From: Turnera subulata
Lineage: Eukaryota; Streptophyta; Magnoliopsida; Malpighiales; Passifloraceae
Assembly: GCA_028386065.3 (NCBI GenBank)
Contig: JAKUCV010002376.1
Coordinates: 1 to 64,000, forward strand
Direction: 5' to 3'
Length of the DNA: 64,000 nt
Position 1 is the stretch's first letter. Each line of letters opens with the position of its first letter. Both the position numbers and the translations under genes were made by a program. Below the pieces are notes generated by a model that saw nothing but the letters and a program-made list of their open reading frames with translations, had not been told where the DNA came from and did no database searches. Shown here one piece after another: positions 22,765 to 33,947 of this stretch.

Positions 22765-24624
22765 TTAAGGATCGCATTTGTTGACCAACAAACTTCCACC
22801 AGAATCAGTGACAGTTTCTGTGCCCGCTTCTATATTTGGTGCTCTGTGTTTGCACTGGATAGCAGCAGCACTATTCAGAGAATTAATAGGACCCGAGCCC
22901 TCTACTCCGTTGATGTTATTGCTCCCCCCAATTCCACGCATCACAGCAAATGCCTCCTTGTTACTCCTAGTAGAAGATCGACTACGACTCCTATGCCTCC
23001 CAGAAACCACCTCCTTATTCTTTCCTTTACCAACGTTGGTAATGTCTTTTAATGGTAGCTTTCTAGCGGGAACCCGCCCCTCCCTTATACTCACACCCGA
23101 ACCATGTAGGTCTTGAACCGAAGGCCTCCCATTTATATCATCTAAGTCCAGGTTCATTTGTTGCTCAAACTCAGTAGGATCAATTTCCATCACAGGAACC
23201 TCCTTTTGTACTGGGAGATCAATCTCCATACCTTTCTTTGAGTTAACCCTTTGTACTGCGTCCCCCTTAGTCCCCACAGCCTATTGTTTCCTCACCCCAC
23301 TCCCTGCAACCTTCTCTAGAACAGGTTGCTTCTGATTAGAGACATTCACATCCTCCTCCATAACCTGCAAGACGTCAAAACACGAACTGGTTGCGACCCC
23401 CTGTTTGTTGGTTGTAGTTCTCTTTTCACGCCCTCTCTTTTGAACCAACATCCATTGTCCACGTGACTCGTACACCTCTGGTCTTGCGTGCGGGATTGCA
23501 GCACCCGGCCTGAATGTTGGAGGCACAGGAGCCCCTGTCATGGTCTCTTTAGGGTCTAAGGCTTTTGAGGGACAGACCTCCTCTTTATGCCCATATAAAC
23601 CACAGTTGAAGCATACCAAATGCAGACCATCATACTCAGCTCGCCATATGCGTCTTCCCATACGAAACTTAGCCAATAGAGGTTTGGTTAAGTCTACCTC
23701 CACGCACACTTTTGCAAACTGACCTCTCTCAGCATTCAAAGTATTTCGGTCCACCTTGATAGTGCGTCCAATCTTGTTACCCAGTCTCTGTAGGAAGGTT
23801 GTTTCATAGAATTCCATTGGCAAGTTCGGAAAGTGAACCCACACCGCCACACTGTCAATTGAAGCTTTGTAAGGATCAAAGTATGGTCTCCATGGCCTCA
23901 TAGTTAGATAGTGATCAGCTACTGTCCATGGGCCACCCTTCAACACATTATGGTAGTCCTGTGGGCAACCAAATCTCACAATGAAGAAATCATTACCAAG
24001 GTCGGCTAGAGAGAAGGCACAACTCGTAGCCCACACTGTGTTCAGACGGTTCAGTAGGAAACGATATCCTACCTTTTTTCCCAGCACCTTCACAATCAAG
24101 GCATATTTCCAGTTCCCTTAAAGTCTTCTTTTCTCATCTGCAGACAGTCGGATGGTAGGGCAGTCTGGGTCCTCACCATCTGAATCAGAATCCGAGTACA
24201 CATCGAAATCCTCTGCTTCTGTTGGCTCTTCATTCATCTCAGAATCCGCTATATCAGCGCCCATTAGGAGATCCTTATAGGATGTCTTCCTTCTAGTTCC
24301 TTCTGGCCCGTTTGACACCGGAGTACCCGCTGTAGCAAGTCCCGCTTCACCCAGCTTAGGACCACCATGCTTCATTCGGGGTTTCTTGCTTACATGTGTA
24401 CGAGTGTCCTCATCACCGGTGGGACTTGATTCGCTTACATCTTGAAAGGAGGAAGAATCCTCAGCAGCAGTTAGAACAGACATACCAGCCTTGGAACCAG
24501 ACTCAGCCCCGCCTTGAGGAGCAGGAACCAACCCAGAGGAACTTGAAGCTGGCATACCAGCTGTTAGATGAAACGCCAAAGAGAAAAAAGACTTGAAAAC
24601 AAGAGCTGTTTGAGAGAAAAACAC
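22765..24624 (-). pseudogene. LINE 2 ORF1: DUF4283 / CCHC protein with two nonsense codons
   Basis: Three consecutive open stretches in one frame (24624-24118, 24099-23281, 23277-22765) are split by single stop codons. The first part is an acidic Ser/Glu-rich N-terminus. The middle has the DUF4283-type domain (VKVLGKKVGYRFLL, FFIVRF, GGPWTV, VWVHFPNLPM) and a CCHC knuckle (CFNCGLYGHKEEVC). The last part is basic and Ser/Arg-rich. It should package LINE RNA if intact; the stops make that unlikely for this copy. Confidence 0.82.
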
Positions 24625-24851
24625 GCGCTAAGCCACGCGCTCTACTTTAAAGCAATTCAACCCGGATGTTCCAAACTTACGTTACTCAAAAAAAAAAAAT
24701 AATACAAATTTTATCCCATTTTCTCAGATCTATTTCCTTTTTCTTCTTTTTTCTACTCTCCTTTCACTTCACTCCTCTCTTATTCTTCTTCGATTCTATT
24801 TTTCCACTACAGAAAAACCTGGTTTCTTCTCTCCCTCTACCGCTCCTAAGC

Positions 24852-26074
24852 ATGGCGGATGACGATTTTTCTGATTCATCTCTTCTTTCCGCTCCTGGTC
24901 GACGCGTGACCAGAGCCTCCGCCGGCAAGCTTAAGGCGGAGGCGGAGGCTGGCGCCAGGCGAGGATCGAAGAAGAAAGACGCTCCAGCTGCAAGGCACGC
25001 CGTCAAGCAGCCGAATCCGTTAGTCATCAGATTGAAGTTGCGTGGAGAGTCTGAGGCTCGTGCAGAAGCGGAGAAGGCTCGTGCAGAAGCGGAGACGGCT
25101 CGTGCAGAAGCGGAAGAGAAAGAGGCCCGTGCACTAGCGGCAGAAAAGAAGGCGCGTGAGGCGGCAGAGAAGGAGGCGGCGCGTGTGGCTGCAGAGAAGG
25201 AGGAGGCGCGTGTGGCTGCAGAGAAGGAGGAGGCGCGTGTGGCTGCTGAGAAGGAGCCTGAATCCCCTCAATCAGGTCGTCGCCGGATCGAGAGAAAGTT
25301 GGACACGATTGTGAATAATTTGGGAATGGTTGGCCAGGACGTGAAGCATCTGTTTGAAGTTCTCAAGGTAAAACAATTTGAGGTTTTAATATCGTTAAGT
25401 TTTCACGGATCAATTTTTTATTGAATTGCCTTTGGTTTGCCGATTAATTAAATTGTTTATTATATTGGCATCCTGTTTGTTTTATAATGCCAAAATAATT
25501 ATTGTTTGGTTTCGATTTGATCAATCGTACTTGGGTGCAAATTAAGGTGTCAATTGTTTGTTTGTTAAGTGTCGGCGTTTCTCTGCATAGTTTGTGAACT
25601 GTGAATTGCAAATACATGAATAGAGTATTTGTCGCATCTGGTTGAAACCGAAAATCACATACGGTGCAAGTGATTTTCGTGCGGCAATTTTCTTTCAAAT
25701 ATAAATATATTTTATGATTTGGTTTGTGGTTTGAGGAATAACGCCACATCTGGATTGATAATAATCCAAGCCAGAATAGGAGCAACTTAGTTTAACTATT
25801 TTGGAATGGAAATGAGATATCGGATTTGCAGTGTAACAAAAAATATGTTTTGCTAATTGCTGCTGATATATATTTTTTTTAGATACACAAGTTCTATTAC
25901 CAATTTGATGATCCACTCTTGGGAGGGAGGGCTCTGAGTCGATTGGAGAAGGAGGGATATGGTGTCACTCTTAGTGACCTTGATCCTCGTTGCATCCTCC
26001 TGAGGGGGGATGTGGACAAGAAGGTCGTACACAGGATTGCAACGGAGAATAAAGGGGTTGCGGTCCGTCCTTAG
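24852..26074 (+). CDS. Gene D1: Ala/Glu-rich coiled-coil protein, two exons, function unknown
   Basis: Exon 1 24852-25367 ends at ctcaag|gtaaaa and exon 2 25883-26074 starts after ttttttttag; both edges are phase 0, giving 235 aa. The ATG at 24852 matches the start in D2; open frame upstream is only pyrimidine-rich leader. The N-terminus is Ser/Asp-rich (MADDDFSDSSLLSAPGRRVT), then basic. Residues about 70-140 are Ala/Glu/Arg/Lys repeats (units like EARVAAEK), likely a long charged helix or coiled coil. A conserved tail follows (RRIERKLDTIVNNLGMVGQD; exon 2 IHKFYYQFDDPLLGGRALS). I do not recognise the family. LINE 2 lies about 160 bp upstream of the ATG and has displaced the TATA-like region, so expression may be altered or lost. 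Confidence 0.7.
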
Positions 26075-26689
26075 CTGCCAGTGGATTGATAGAGACTTCC
26101 CGACGCTGACCTACTGCAGGATTGATCATCACCGCATGCACATAAGAGTTAGCCCAAGTAGACATACAGCCATAGTACTTTGTTATCACTGTTTCGCAAA
26201 CTTTTGTAATCTCATCGAGAGGGACTCCCCTCCTTTCATCGTGATGTGGTTTTGATAAAAAAAAATAGTTTTGTTAGCCATATTAAAAAATTGAGTTTAT
26301 TTTTTCTGACCAGCAGATGGTTATTTTAAAATGACACTAAAAATGTTTCCAGCCCCAGTTCTAGTATCCGAATGACCTTTATGTTATTCAAAAAAAGAAA
26401 ATGTTTTATAGCCACCAAGACACACAACTGCCAAACCCATTTAGTGGCCCAGCTCATACTTGTTACCCTCCCCGTTTATCCCATTTTCCAGGTAAGCATA
26501 TAACGGCCAGGTAAGCTAAAAATAGACGGAAATTTGGACGGGGACTGGATTGGCGTCGTTTTAAAACGTTACAGGACTTGAATGAGTCGTTTTTCGCGAT
26601 TAGGACTCAAATGAAATTTAGTAAAAAGTTATAGGACTCGCGGTGCAATTATCCCCACCTTCCCCTAAACCCCCCTTTGGGCTGTGCGA

Positions 26690-26695
26690 TATATA
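26690..26695 (+). promoter_or_regulatory. Candidate TATA box of gene D2
   Basis: TATATA within gcgatatatagacg, about 185 bp upstream of the D2 ATG. The same motif in copy 1 (18475-18480) is now about 6.4 kb from the D1 ATG because of LINE 2. The call rests on sequence and position only. Confidence 0.4.
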
Positions 26696-26879
26696 GACGT
26701 TCTTATCCCTTTTGAAGGTGATAATATAAAAAAAAATAATACAAATTTTATCCCATTTTCTCAGATCTATTTCCTTTTTATTCTTTTTTCTACTCTCCTT
26801 TCACTTCACTCCTCTCTTATTCGAAATTTTTCCACTACAGAAAAACCTGGTTTCTTCTCTCCCTCTACCGCTCCTAAGC

Positions 26880-28099
26880 ATGGCGGATGACGATTTTTCT
26901 GATTCATCTCTTCTTTCCGCTCCTGGTCGACGCGTGACCAGAGCCTCCGCCGGCAAGCTTAAGGCGGAGGCGGAGGCTGGCGCCAGGCGAGGATTGAAGA
27001 AGAAAGACGCTCCAGTTGCAAGGCACGCCGTCAAGCAGCCGAATCCGTTAGTCATCAGATTGAAGTTGCGTGGAGAGTCTGACGCTCGTGCAGAAGCGGA
27101 GAAGGCTCGTGCAGAAGCGGAGACGGCTCGTGCAGAAGCAGAAGAGAAAGAGGCCCGTGCACTAGCGGCAGAAAAGAAGGCGCGTGAGGCGGCAGAAAAG
27201 AAGGCGCGTGTGGCTGCAGAGAAGGAGGAGGCGCGTGTGGCTGCCGAGAAGGAGGAGGCGCGTGTGGCTGCCGAAAAGGAGCCTGAATCCCCTCAATCAG
27301 GTCGTCGCCGGATCGAGAGAAAGTTGGACACGATTGTGAATAATTTGGGAATGGTTGGCCAGGACGTGAAGCATCTGTTTGAAGTTCTCAAGGTAAAACA
27401 ATTTGAGGTTTTAATATCGTTAAGTTTTCACGGATCAATTTTTTATTGAATTGCCTTTGGTTTGCCGATTAATTAAATTGTTTATTATATTGGCATCCTG
27501 TTTGTTTTATAATGCCAAAATAATTATAGTTTGGTTTCGATTTGATCAATCGTACTTGGGTGCAAATCAAGGTGTCAATTGTTTGTTTGTTAAGTGTCGG
27601 CGTTTCTCTGCATAATTTGTGAACTGTGAATTGCAAATACATGAATAGAGTATTTGTCGCATCTGGTTGAAACCGAAAATCACATACAGTGCAAGTGATT
27701 TTCGTGCGGCAATTTTCTTTCAAATATAAATATATTTTATGATTTGGTTTGTGGTTTGAGGAATAACGCCACATCTGGATTGATAATAATCCAAGCCAGA
27801 ATAGTAGCAACTTAGTTTAACTATTTTGGAATGGAAATGAGATATCGGATTTGCAGTGTAACAAAAAATATGTTTTGCTAATTGCTGCTGATATATATTT
27901 TTTTTAGATACACAAGTTCTATTACCAATTTGATGATCCACTCTTGGGAGGGAGGGCTCTGAGTCGATTGGAGAAGGAGGGATATGGTGTCACTCTTAGT
28001 GACCTTGATCCTCGTTGCATCCTCCTGAGGGGGGATGTGGACAAGAAGGTCGTACACAGGATTGCAACGGAGAATAAAGGGGTTGCGGTCCGTCCTTAG
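26880..28099 (+). CDS. Gene D2: Ala/Glu-rich coiled-coil protein, duplicate of D1
   Basis: Exons 26880-27392 and 27908-28099, both phase 0, give 234 aa, one codon shorter than D1. Differences are few: a Ser-to-Leu and an Ala-to-Val change near the basic N-terminal region, Glu-to-Asp at the start of the repeats, and loss of one residue in the EARVAAEK repeats. The exon 2 product and stop are the same as in D1. The 5' region is intact, so D2 is the likelier expressed copy. It is unrecognised, as for D1. The intron is about 515 bp and ends in a T-rich tract. Confidence 0.75.
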
Positions 28100-28511
28100 C
28101 TGCCAGTGGATTGATAGAGACTTCCCGGCGCTGACCTACTGCAGGATTGATCATCACCGCATGCACATAAGAGTTAGCCCAAGTAGACATACAGCCATAT
28201 GACTCGGTTCTTAGCTTAAGTACTTTGTTATCACTGTTTCGCAAACTTTTGCAAACTTTTGTATTCTCATCGAGAGGGACTCCCCTCCTTTCATCGTGAT
28301 GTGGTTTTGATAAAAAAAAAATAGTTTTGTTAGCCATATTAAAAAATTGAGTTTATTTTTTCTGACCAGCAGATGGTTATTTTAAAATGACACTAAAAAT
28401 GTTTCCAGCCCCAGTTCTAGTATCCGAATGACCTTTATGTTATTCAAAAAAAGAAAATGTTTTATAGCCACCAAGACACACAACTGCCAAACCCATTTAG
28501 TGGCCCAGCTC

Positions 28512-29661
28512 TTTAAAGTGGAACTAGGCAACTACGGATTCTCATAGTTAATACAATATGCAATTGTTCTTTTTTATTCCCCATATTTTGGACTTTAATA
28601 GATATTTCTTGTTATTAGATTTGTATCATTTTTATGTTTGCTTTATTTTCTTTGAAATTTTGCATCAATTTGGAACTACATCGTTTTGAATTAATGAAGC
28701 ATAAAACATAAAACTTTTTTAATTGTTACAAACGGATTTGGACGTTGAACGATTTATTCCTTGCTATACGGATTTTGGTTTATTTTTGTAAAGTATTATT
28801 AATTCATATCATACAGGTAATATTAAGGAGGAGTAGAACCTCACTTACCAGATAACATCAGCCGCCGCAACATAGTAAGGAAGTTACATATAAGTGATAA
28901 CACAATAGCAATATAATGCTAAAGTGCGCTTATCAACAAAGGTTACCTTTCACAGGGAGGAGTTACAATAGAATCAAATTCTTAGAAGAGAAAATGATCA
29001 AATAATGAAAAATATAGAATTGAGAGAAAAGAAAAAGAAGGGAGAAAGTTTTATTTTTTCTTGCTTCATTGAGAAGAGAAGGAACTTCTCCATTGGGTTG
29101 AAAAAGAATACTCAATCTTTTCACCCAAAAAAGAGAATACTAAAAAAACATTCCATAATGAGGAATGAAAATTTCAAGCCTGGCAAGATCATCTCCGAAG
29201 CACAGTCTACATGCATGAGTATATAAATGTGGACAATCATGAATCACCCTTCTATGCACAAACCAATCTACAATTAATACACTAATTGAAGCAAAGCAAT
29301 TTCTCATCCACATTGCAACTTTAGAGTAAAGAGAGAAAAAACGAAGAAAAAAGAGAAAATTGAGTGTGAAAGTAGAGAGTATGAAGGCAATTAAGCCAGT
29401 GTATGGAAGAGATCCTCCCTACCACCATCAGTCTCTTTGATAAGTGCACTTACAATTGCCATTTAGCTGTCATTTATGCATATCGTGCACCAACATTATC
29501 AAATGAAGTCCTTGTAATCCATATGATAAGTGGGAATTCATAAATATATGATAAGGAAGAAGAAATATTCAATTTTTCTTACGTTTTTGTAGTTTTTTTG
29601 TGGCAAAACAAAATGAACAAATGCAAATTAATCCACTTACATCCCTAATTGAATTCGTAGG
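28512..29661. other. AT-rich intergenic DNA, no gene seen
   Basis: A 73-codon frame at 29005-29226 is Lys/Arg-rich because of local A-richness and has no domain. Nothing else is supported before the solo LTR. Confidence 0.5.
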
Positions 29662-32600
29662 GATTTTGAGACGCCCCGACCCGTGTTTACCAGTTTCAGT
29701 AAACACGTGCCGGAACTGTACAACAGTAAATATAACACAAAACACAGCCCAATGGCCCAAAGATATTATCAATGATTAAATCAAAGAAACCGGCCCAACG
29801 GCCCAATGTCACGTCATAAACATAAAAAATCTGGCCCATCGGCCCAACATCAAAACATGTCACCCAAACCCGGGGACCCAAAATATAGCACAGCGGAAGC
29901 ATTTAAACTCAATATCATCATATGCAAAACCTGATGCAAACTAATGGATCCGAGTCATGTCCGAGGGATAACGCCGCAGCCTGTCTGGAATACATCATAC
30001 CTGAACCACAAATAACTCAACCTATGGGATGAAAGCCCGCAGGTGAGGGGTGAGTCTGAAGTGCTCACCGGGTAAAACCCATAAGCAAATATACATATAC
30101 AAGCAACCGTAAATTTCCAAGTCACATCACCAACAATTAACTAAGGTTCTCACGAACCTTAAATACACACTTGTGAGTCTAGACACGCTATTTCAATTTT
30201 ATTATCAGGGCCCCTATCACTAGTTAAATGGTGGTCGTCGCCTGGTAGTCAAGCTAGCTAGCCCATGGACCCCGCCCTGGTACCTCCATGTATAACTGGC
30301 ACAGACAGGGAGCAGACCCCAAGCGCACTCTCCCCCAGCGCCTAAAATAATAATTGGTACAGACAAGGAGCAGACCCGAAGCACACTCTCCCCCAGCACC
30401 ATAAAATAAAAGACTACCATCTGGCTGTTCCAACATTTAACCGTGACTTACTAGATGTCTAAGTGTTTCTATTTTATTTTTATTACTATTTCAGTCTTGA
30501 TACCACCATACTGTTAACCAACCATCAACTCATTATCCCGAGCAAGCTCGGAGCCTCTCCGCTCGTCTGGATAATAATCAACACCACTTAACCATCATAT
30601 TCTACATAATAATGTTCCGGTACTCAAATCATGTCAATCTCATAGACAACAACAGCAACGGTGAATTTATCATCACTAACATCATCAACATCAACAACAA
30701 TCAACACTTATCACAACAACCATTCACAACCACAAGTATAGTATCATATCAGCAAACATCACACGCAGTGAACAAACAGCAACTTGATATCACGGGCAAT
30801 ATATAAATATTTACTTATCCTCACCTGGTATGTCTCTGAAACTGACACGTAATCCATATGGCTTTGTCTGTCCCTATATCATGTCAACACATACAATCAC
30901 TTATAATGCACATCGAAGAATGCAATGCATGAGATTAATTTATTATTCGGCTTATCCATAATTAACATCGTTATCATCGTTTCCAAAACTATTTCCGTTA
31001 AATGTTGCTTTTACGGCTGTAAAATAATTATAACCCATAAAGTACTCGTAGTCTATAATTTGAAGTAGTATTCTTAAATTAATTACCCCCGTTAAAATAA
31101 CAATAATAAATACATATACATTTGGTAAACAATGGTTTTAGTTTAATGTAAGCAATGAATACGTCAAAATGAGCATGTAAATAATATACTTGGTAATGAG
31201 ATCGTTCAATAGAAATAATACCGCCAGTAATAAATTAACATAGTTGATATATGGTATAAAAATAATTATATTGCAGAAATGATTTTCATAAATACATACA
31301 TAGTTATATAATCGATAACCATACATTCGGCGAGGGTAATAATAATACTATAACTCATTTAATAATATAATAGGGTAAAACTCATATATAATTAGTATAG
31401 CTTATAATGATTAAATAGATAAATATAATCGGTATAATGTAACGAATGTATAATATTTAATCAACACAGTAATACAATTATTACGTTAACAATTACCTGT
31501 ATATAATAATATTTATAATGTTAAGTACTAGACCCATCAGAAGGTATAGTAGATTAGCCAAATGTGAAAGGATCATAAAATAAATTATGCGGGTTATATA
31601 TATTGGATTTATAGTGTACATAGGTAAATCCAAAGATAATTATCGTTTTTAATCCGTAGTTTAAATCATTATCCGTTTAATTATATATTACGTCCTCATA
31701 TTTAACTTATCCATCGGTTTCGTTATTAGGTCCGCCACACGCATATATGTCACGGGAACATGGGCCTCTGCACGTCGGCCCGTTTCCGAGCCCATTTGTG
31801 CACCGAGCCCAAACCCGAGCTCATAGGAGTTAAACGAGTCCAAGGAATTACCGAAGCACCCGTCCATCGAGTTCTGTTTGCTGAAGAACGCACTGTTCAC
31901 GCCAGCAGACACCCGAGACCTCGCCGGAAAATACTCAGGCCTTGTCGGAAGCTGGCCGGATTTCAGCGGTTACTGTACACAAAGCAGAACACCCCCCAAA
32001 ACTCCAGACTGCGATCCATCATCAACACAAGAGTCCTAAGAGCAGTATCTTCACTGCCCTTTGAACCTCGTCGTCAACAACATCACAGAAATCCACCACG
32101 CATCCACCATCTATGGCCAACACCACCACGGAAAACACCCACTGCCCACAATCATCAGCACACCATCGTCAAGATCGTCGATTCATCACACAACCACAGC
32201 AACAATCAAAACCCCGATTAGTTCAAAGATCCGGGTTAAAGAACAGAGAAGAGAAAGCGAAAGGGAGAGAAAAGGAGTTGATGTCACGTCTTACCCACAC
32301 AGCCACGAGATCGGCGATGGCGGGTGACGGATCGGTGGCGGTTTAGTCGCGCTCACGTCCTCCTGGGTCTCGGCTTGTTGCTCCGCCGACGGCAAGCTCT
32401 GCCCCCTCTTCTCGGTGGTGTCGTGCCCGGATCGACTGGCGGCGGTCCTCTGCAACGGCGGCGCTGACCTCGCTCTCGTTGCAGCGATTGAGGCTAAGGT
32501 GGGCGCGACGAAGACCTGACAGCGTGACGCGGAGGAGGCAGAGGCGGGGCTCGTCGCGGCGACTGCAGGGAAGAAGGAGGAAGAGGCGGCGGCGCCTTGC

Positions 32601-33433
32601 TGCAGGGAGGACGGCGAGGCGAAGGAGGAACGACGAGGAGGCGGCGATGTCGCTCCTCTGCTCGATGGTGGCCTCAACGGTGGTGAGGTGGAGGAGAGCA
32701 GGAGCGAAGGCATATAGGAGGGGAGAGGAAGGAGATCAGTTAAAGAAAAGAAGAAAAGGAGATGGTGGAAGGTGGGTGGCCGGTTGGTGGAGGAGAAGAA
32801 GGTGGAGAAGAGATAATGAAAAAAAAAAGAAAAAAGGAGGAGAAAAAGAAAAGAAAAAGGGAAAGAGAAAAGGGGAAAAGAAAAATAAGGAAAAGATAAG
32901 GAAAAGAAAAAGAAAGAAAAAGAAAGGGAGTAGGAAAATGAGAAAAGAAAAAGAAAAGGGAGAGAGGATGAGTTAGCCCGGGAGGGAGAAACGCGTCTCG
33001 AGTGTCGGCCAATTCGTTTGTTCATCGATGTCCTCCGTTCCAGCTTTAGTCTGCTCAAAGCATAGGGGCATATCCGTCTTTCCGACAAATTCCGTCTCGT
33101 GTTCGAAAATACAACTTAGGCTCGGAAAATCCGATAAAATCTCCTGAGCGTTGTCCAAGTCCCGGTTTTGAAAACCGAGGCTCGGTAAGCCGTGTAGAAT
33201 TCTCAAGAGTTCTGAGTAACTTCTAGTTTCGATTTTCGAAGCTCGATAAACTCGGGGTACCTTTCAGAAGCATCGGTGGCTTTAGGGTTTAGGTTCCAAA
33301 GATCGATTACTCTCGGTAAAACTCTCGGAATGGTAGAATGCTCGATTAACCGTGATGAAAATTTATTCACCATAGTAAGAGTTAAAACAACTCAGTAAAA
33401 TCACGAAAATTTTACCCGGGTCGTTACAGATTT
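29662..33433 (-). mobile_element. Solo LTR (3.76 kb) of a Ty3/Gypsy element, with 5-bp TSD
   Basis: The sequence 29667-33428 starts TGAGACGCCCCGACCC and ends CGTTACA. It is bordered by identical gattt at 29662-29666 and 33429-33433. The start matches the LTRs of the chromovirus at 33948-44208, allowing relative orientation (coding sense would be minus). No internal coding region is present, so it is a solo LTR made by LTR-LTR recombination. A near-terminal inverted repeat (cgtgtttac ... gtaaacacg, 29681-29706) could form a hairpin. It contains two about 65-bp repeats near 30290-30420 and a purine-rich tract at 32700-32970. Open frames inside are composition artefacts. Confidence 0.88.
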
Positions 33434-33947
33434 GGATAGATTTCTGGGTGGAACTGAACACTCCTGAACCAAGCCAGAACTTTCCAGCCTTTTAGAACGA
33501 TAAAACCTGAGACATGCAAAATAAGCACAACAAAGTCTGAATATACATATGTATTAAAGAGTCAAGAAATAATCTTGGGATCATGGGAAATCAAGTACTG
33601 CTCCTTATTCTCGCAGCCACCCCTAATTAATTAACCATGCCTTTCCAACAAAATAAAATGGGGTTGGTTTAGTGAGTCATCAACTAACCATTTAAATGTA
33701 TAATTATGATCTCTAAAAAATTTTCATTATCTGATAGATAAAGGCCAAGACATGCTAATTGAAGAATTGCATCAATTAGATTGAAAAGAAAGGCTTACTT
33801 AAAGCATTGTCCTATTAATACTTGAGTTTGTTGCTCATGTTACACAAAGCTTTGTATAATGAGTGGGTTAGCATGATATTAAACTTTTGTTTTGCCTTGA
33901 ATATTCTTGTTACATTATTTAAATTTTTGAAAAAATATTATATTATT
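33434..33947. other. Spacer between solo LTR and chromovirus, no gene seen
   Basis: AT-rich, with no recognisable ORF. It does not resemble the coding DNA found beyond the right LTR of the chromovirus, so the two flanks of that element do not match. Confidence 0.5.

Larger units (their letters stand above)
18495..24690 (-). mobile_element. LINE 2: near full-length non-LTR retrotransposon in the D1 promoter
   Basis: A T-run at 18495-18505 is the minus-strand poly-A tail. ORF2 and then ORF1 follow rightward, so the element reads right to left. Its right edge is near 24680-24690, at an A-run also present in the uninterrupted D2 copy. D2 has about 18 bp between the two flanks that are missing in D1, and I see no clean TSD, so insertion seems to have removed a little target DNA. 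Domain order matches LINE 1, but protein sequence differs clearly, so this is another subfamily. Confidence 0.85.
18441..26455 (+). repeat. Duplicated segment, copy 1 (gene D1), split by LINE 2
   Basis: 18441-18494 plus about 24690-26455 match the continuous segment 26655-28511, apart from small differences. Homology begins at ccaccttcccctaaaccccc and ends at agtggcccagctc in both. The pieces of copy 1 are separated by LINE 2. A unique spacer of about 200 bp (26456-26654) lies between the copies. The two copies look nearly identical over exons, intron and 3' flank, so the duplication is recent. Confidence 0.88.
26655..28511 (+). repeat. Duplicated segment, copy 2 (gene D2), uninterrupted
   Basis: This is the direct duplicate of copy 1 without the LINE. 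It keeps the promoter-proximal DNA continuous. Near 28198-28255 it has about 20 extra bases and a doubled cttttgcaaa stretch compared with copy 1. It gives a natural empty site for dating LINE 2. Confidence 0.88.

Noticed and set aside
24666..24851. N-terminal extension of gene D1 before the ATG at 24852
   Set aside because: The upstream frame is a Phe/Ser-rich pyrimidine leader interrupted in D2, where the LINE is absent; the shared start is the ATG of MADDDFSDS.
32291..33088. 265-aa minus-strand ORF rich in Ser and Phe
   Set aside because: It lies in the purine-rich part of the solo LTR (plus strand GGAAGAGAAAAAG-type). Low complexity and open frames on both strands show a composition artefact.
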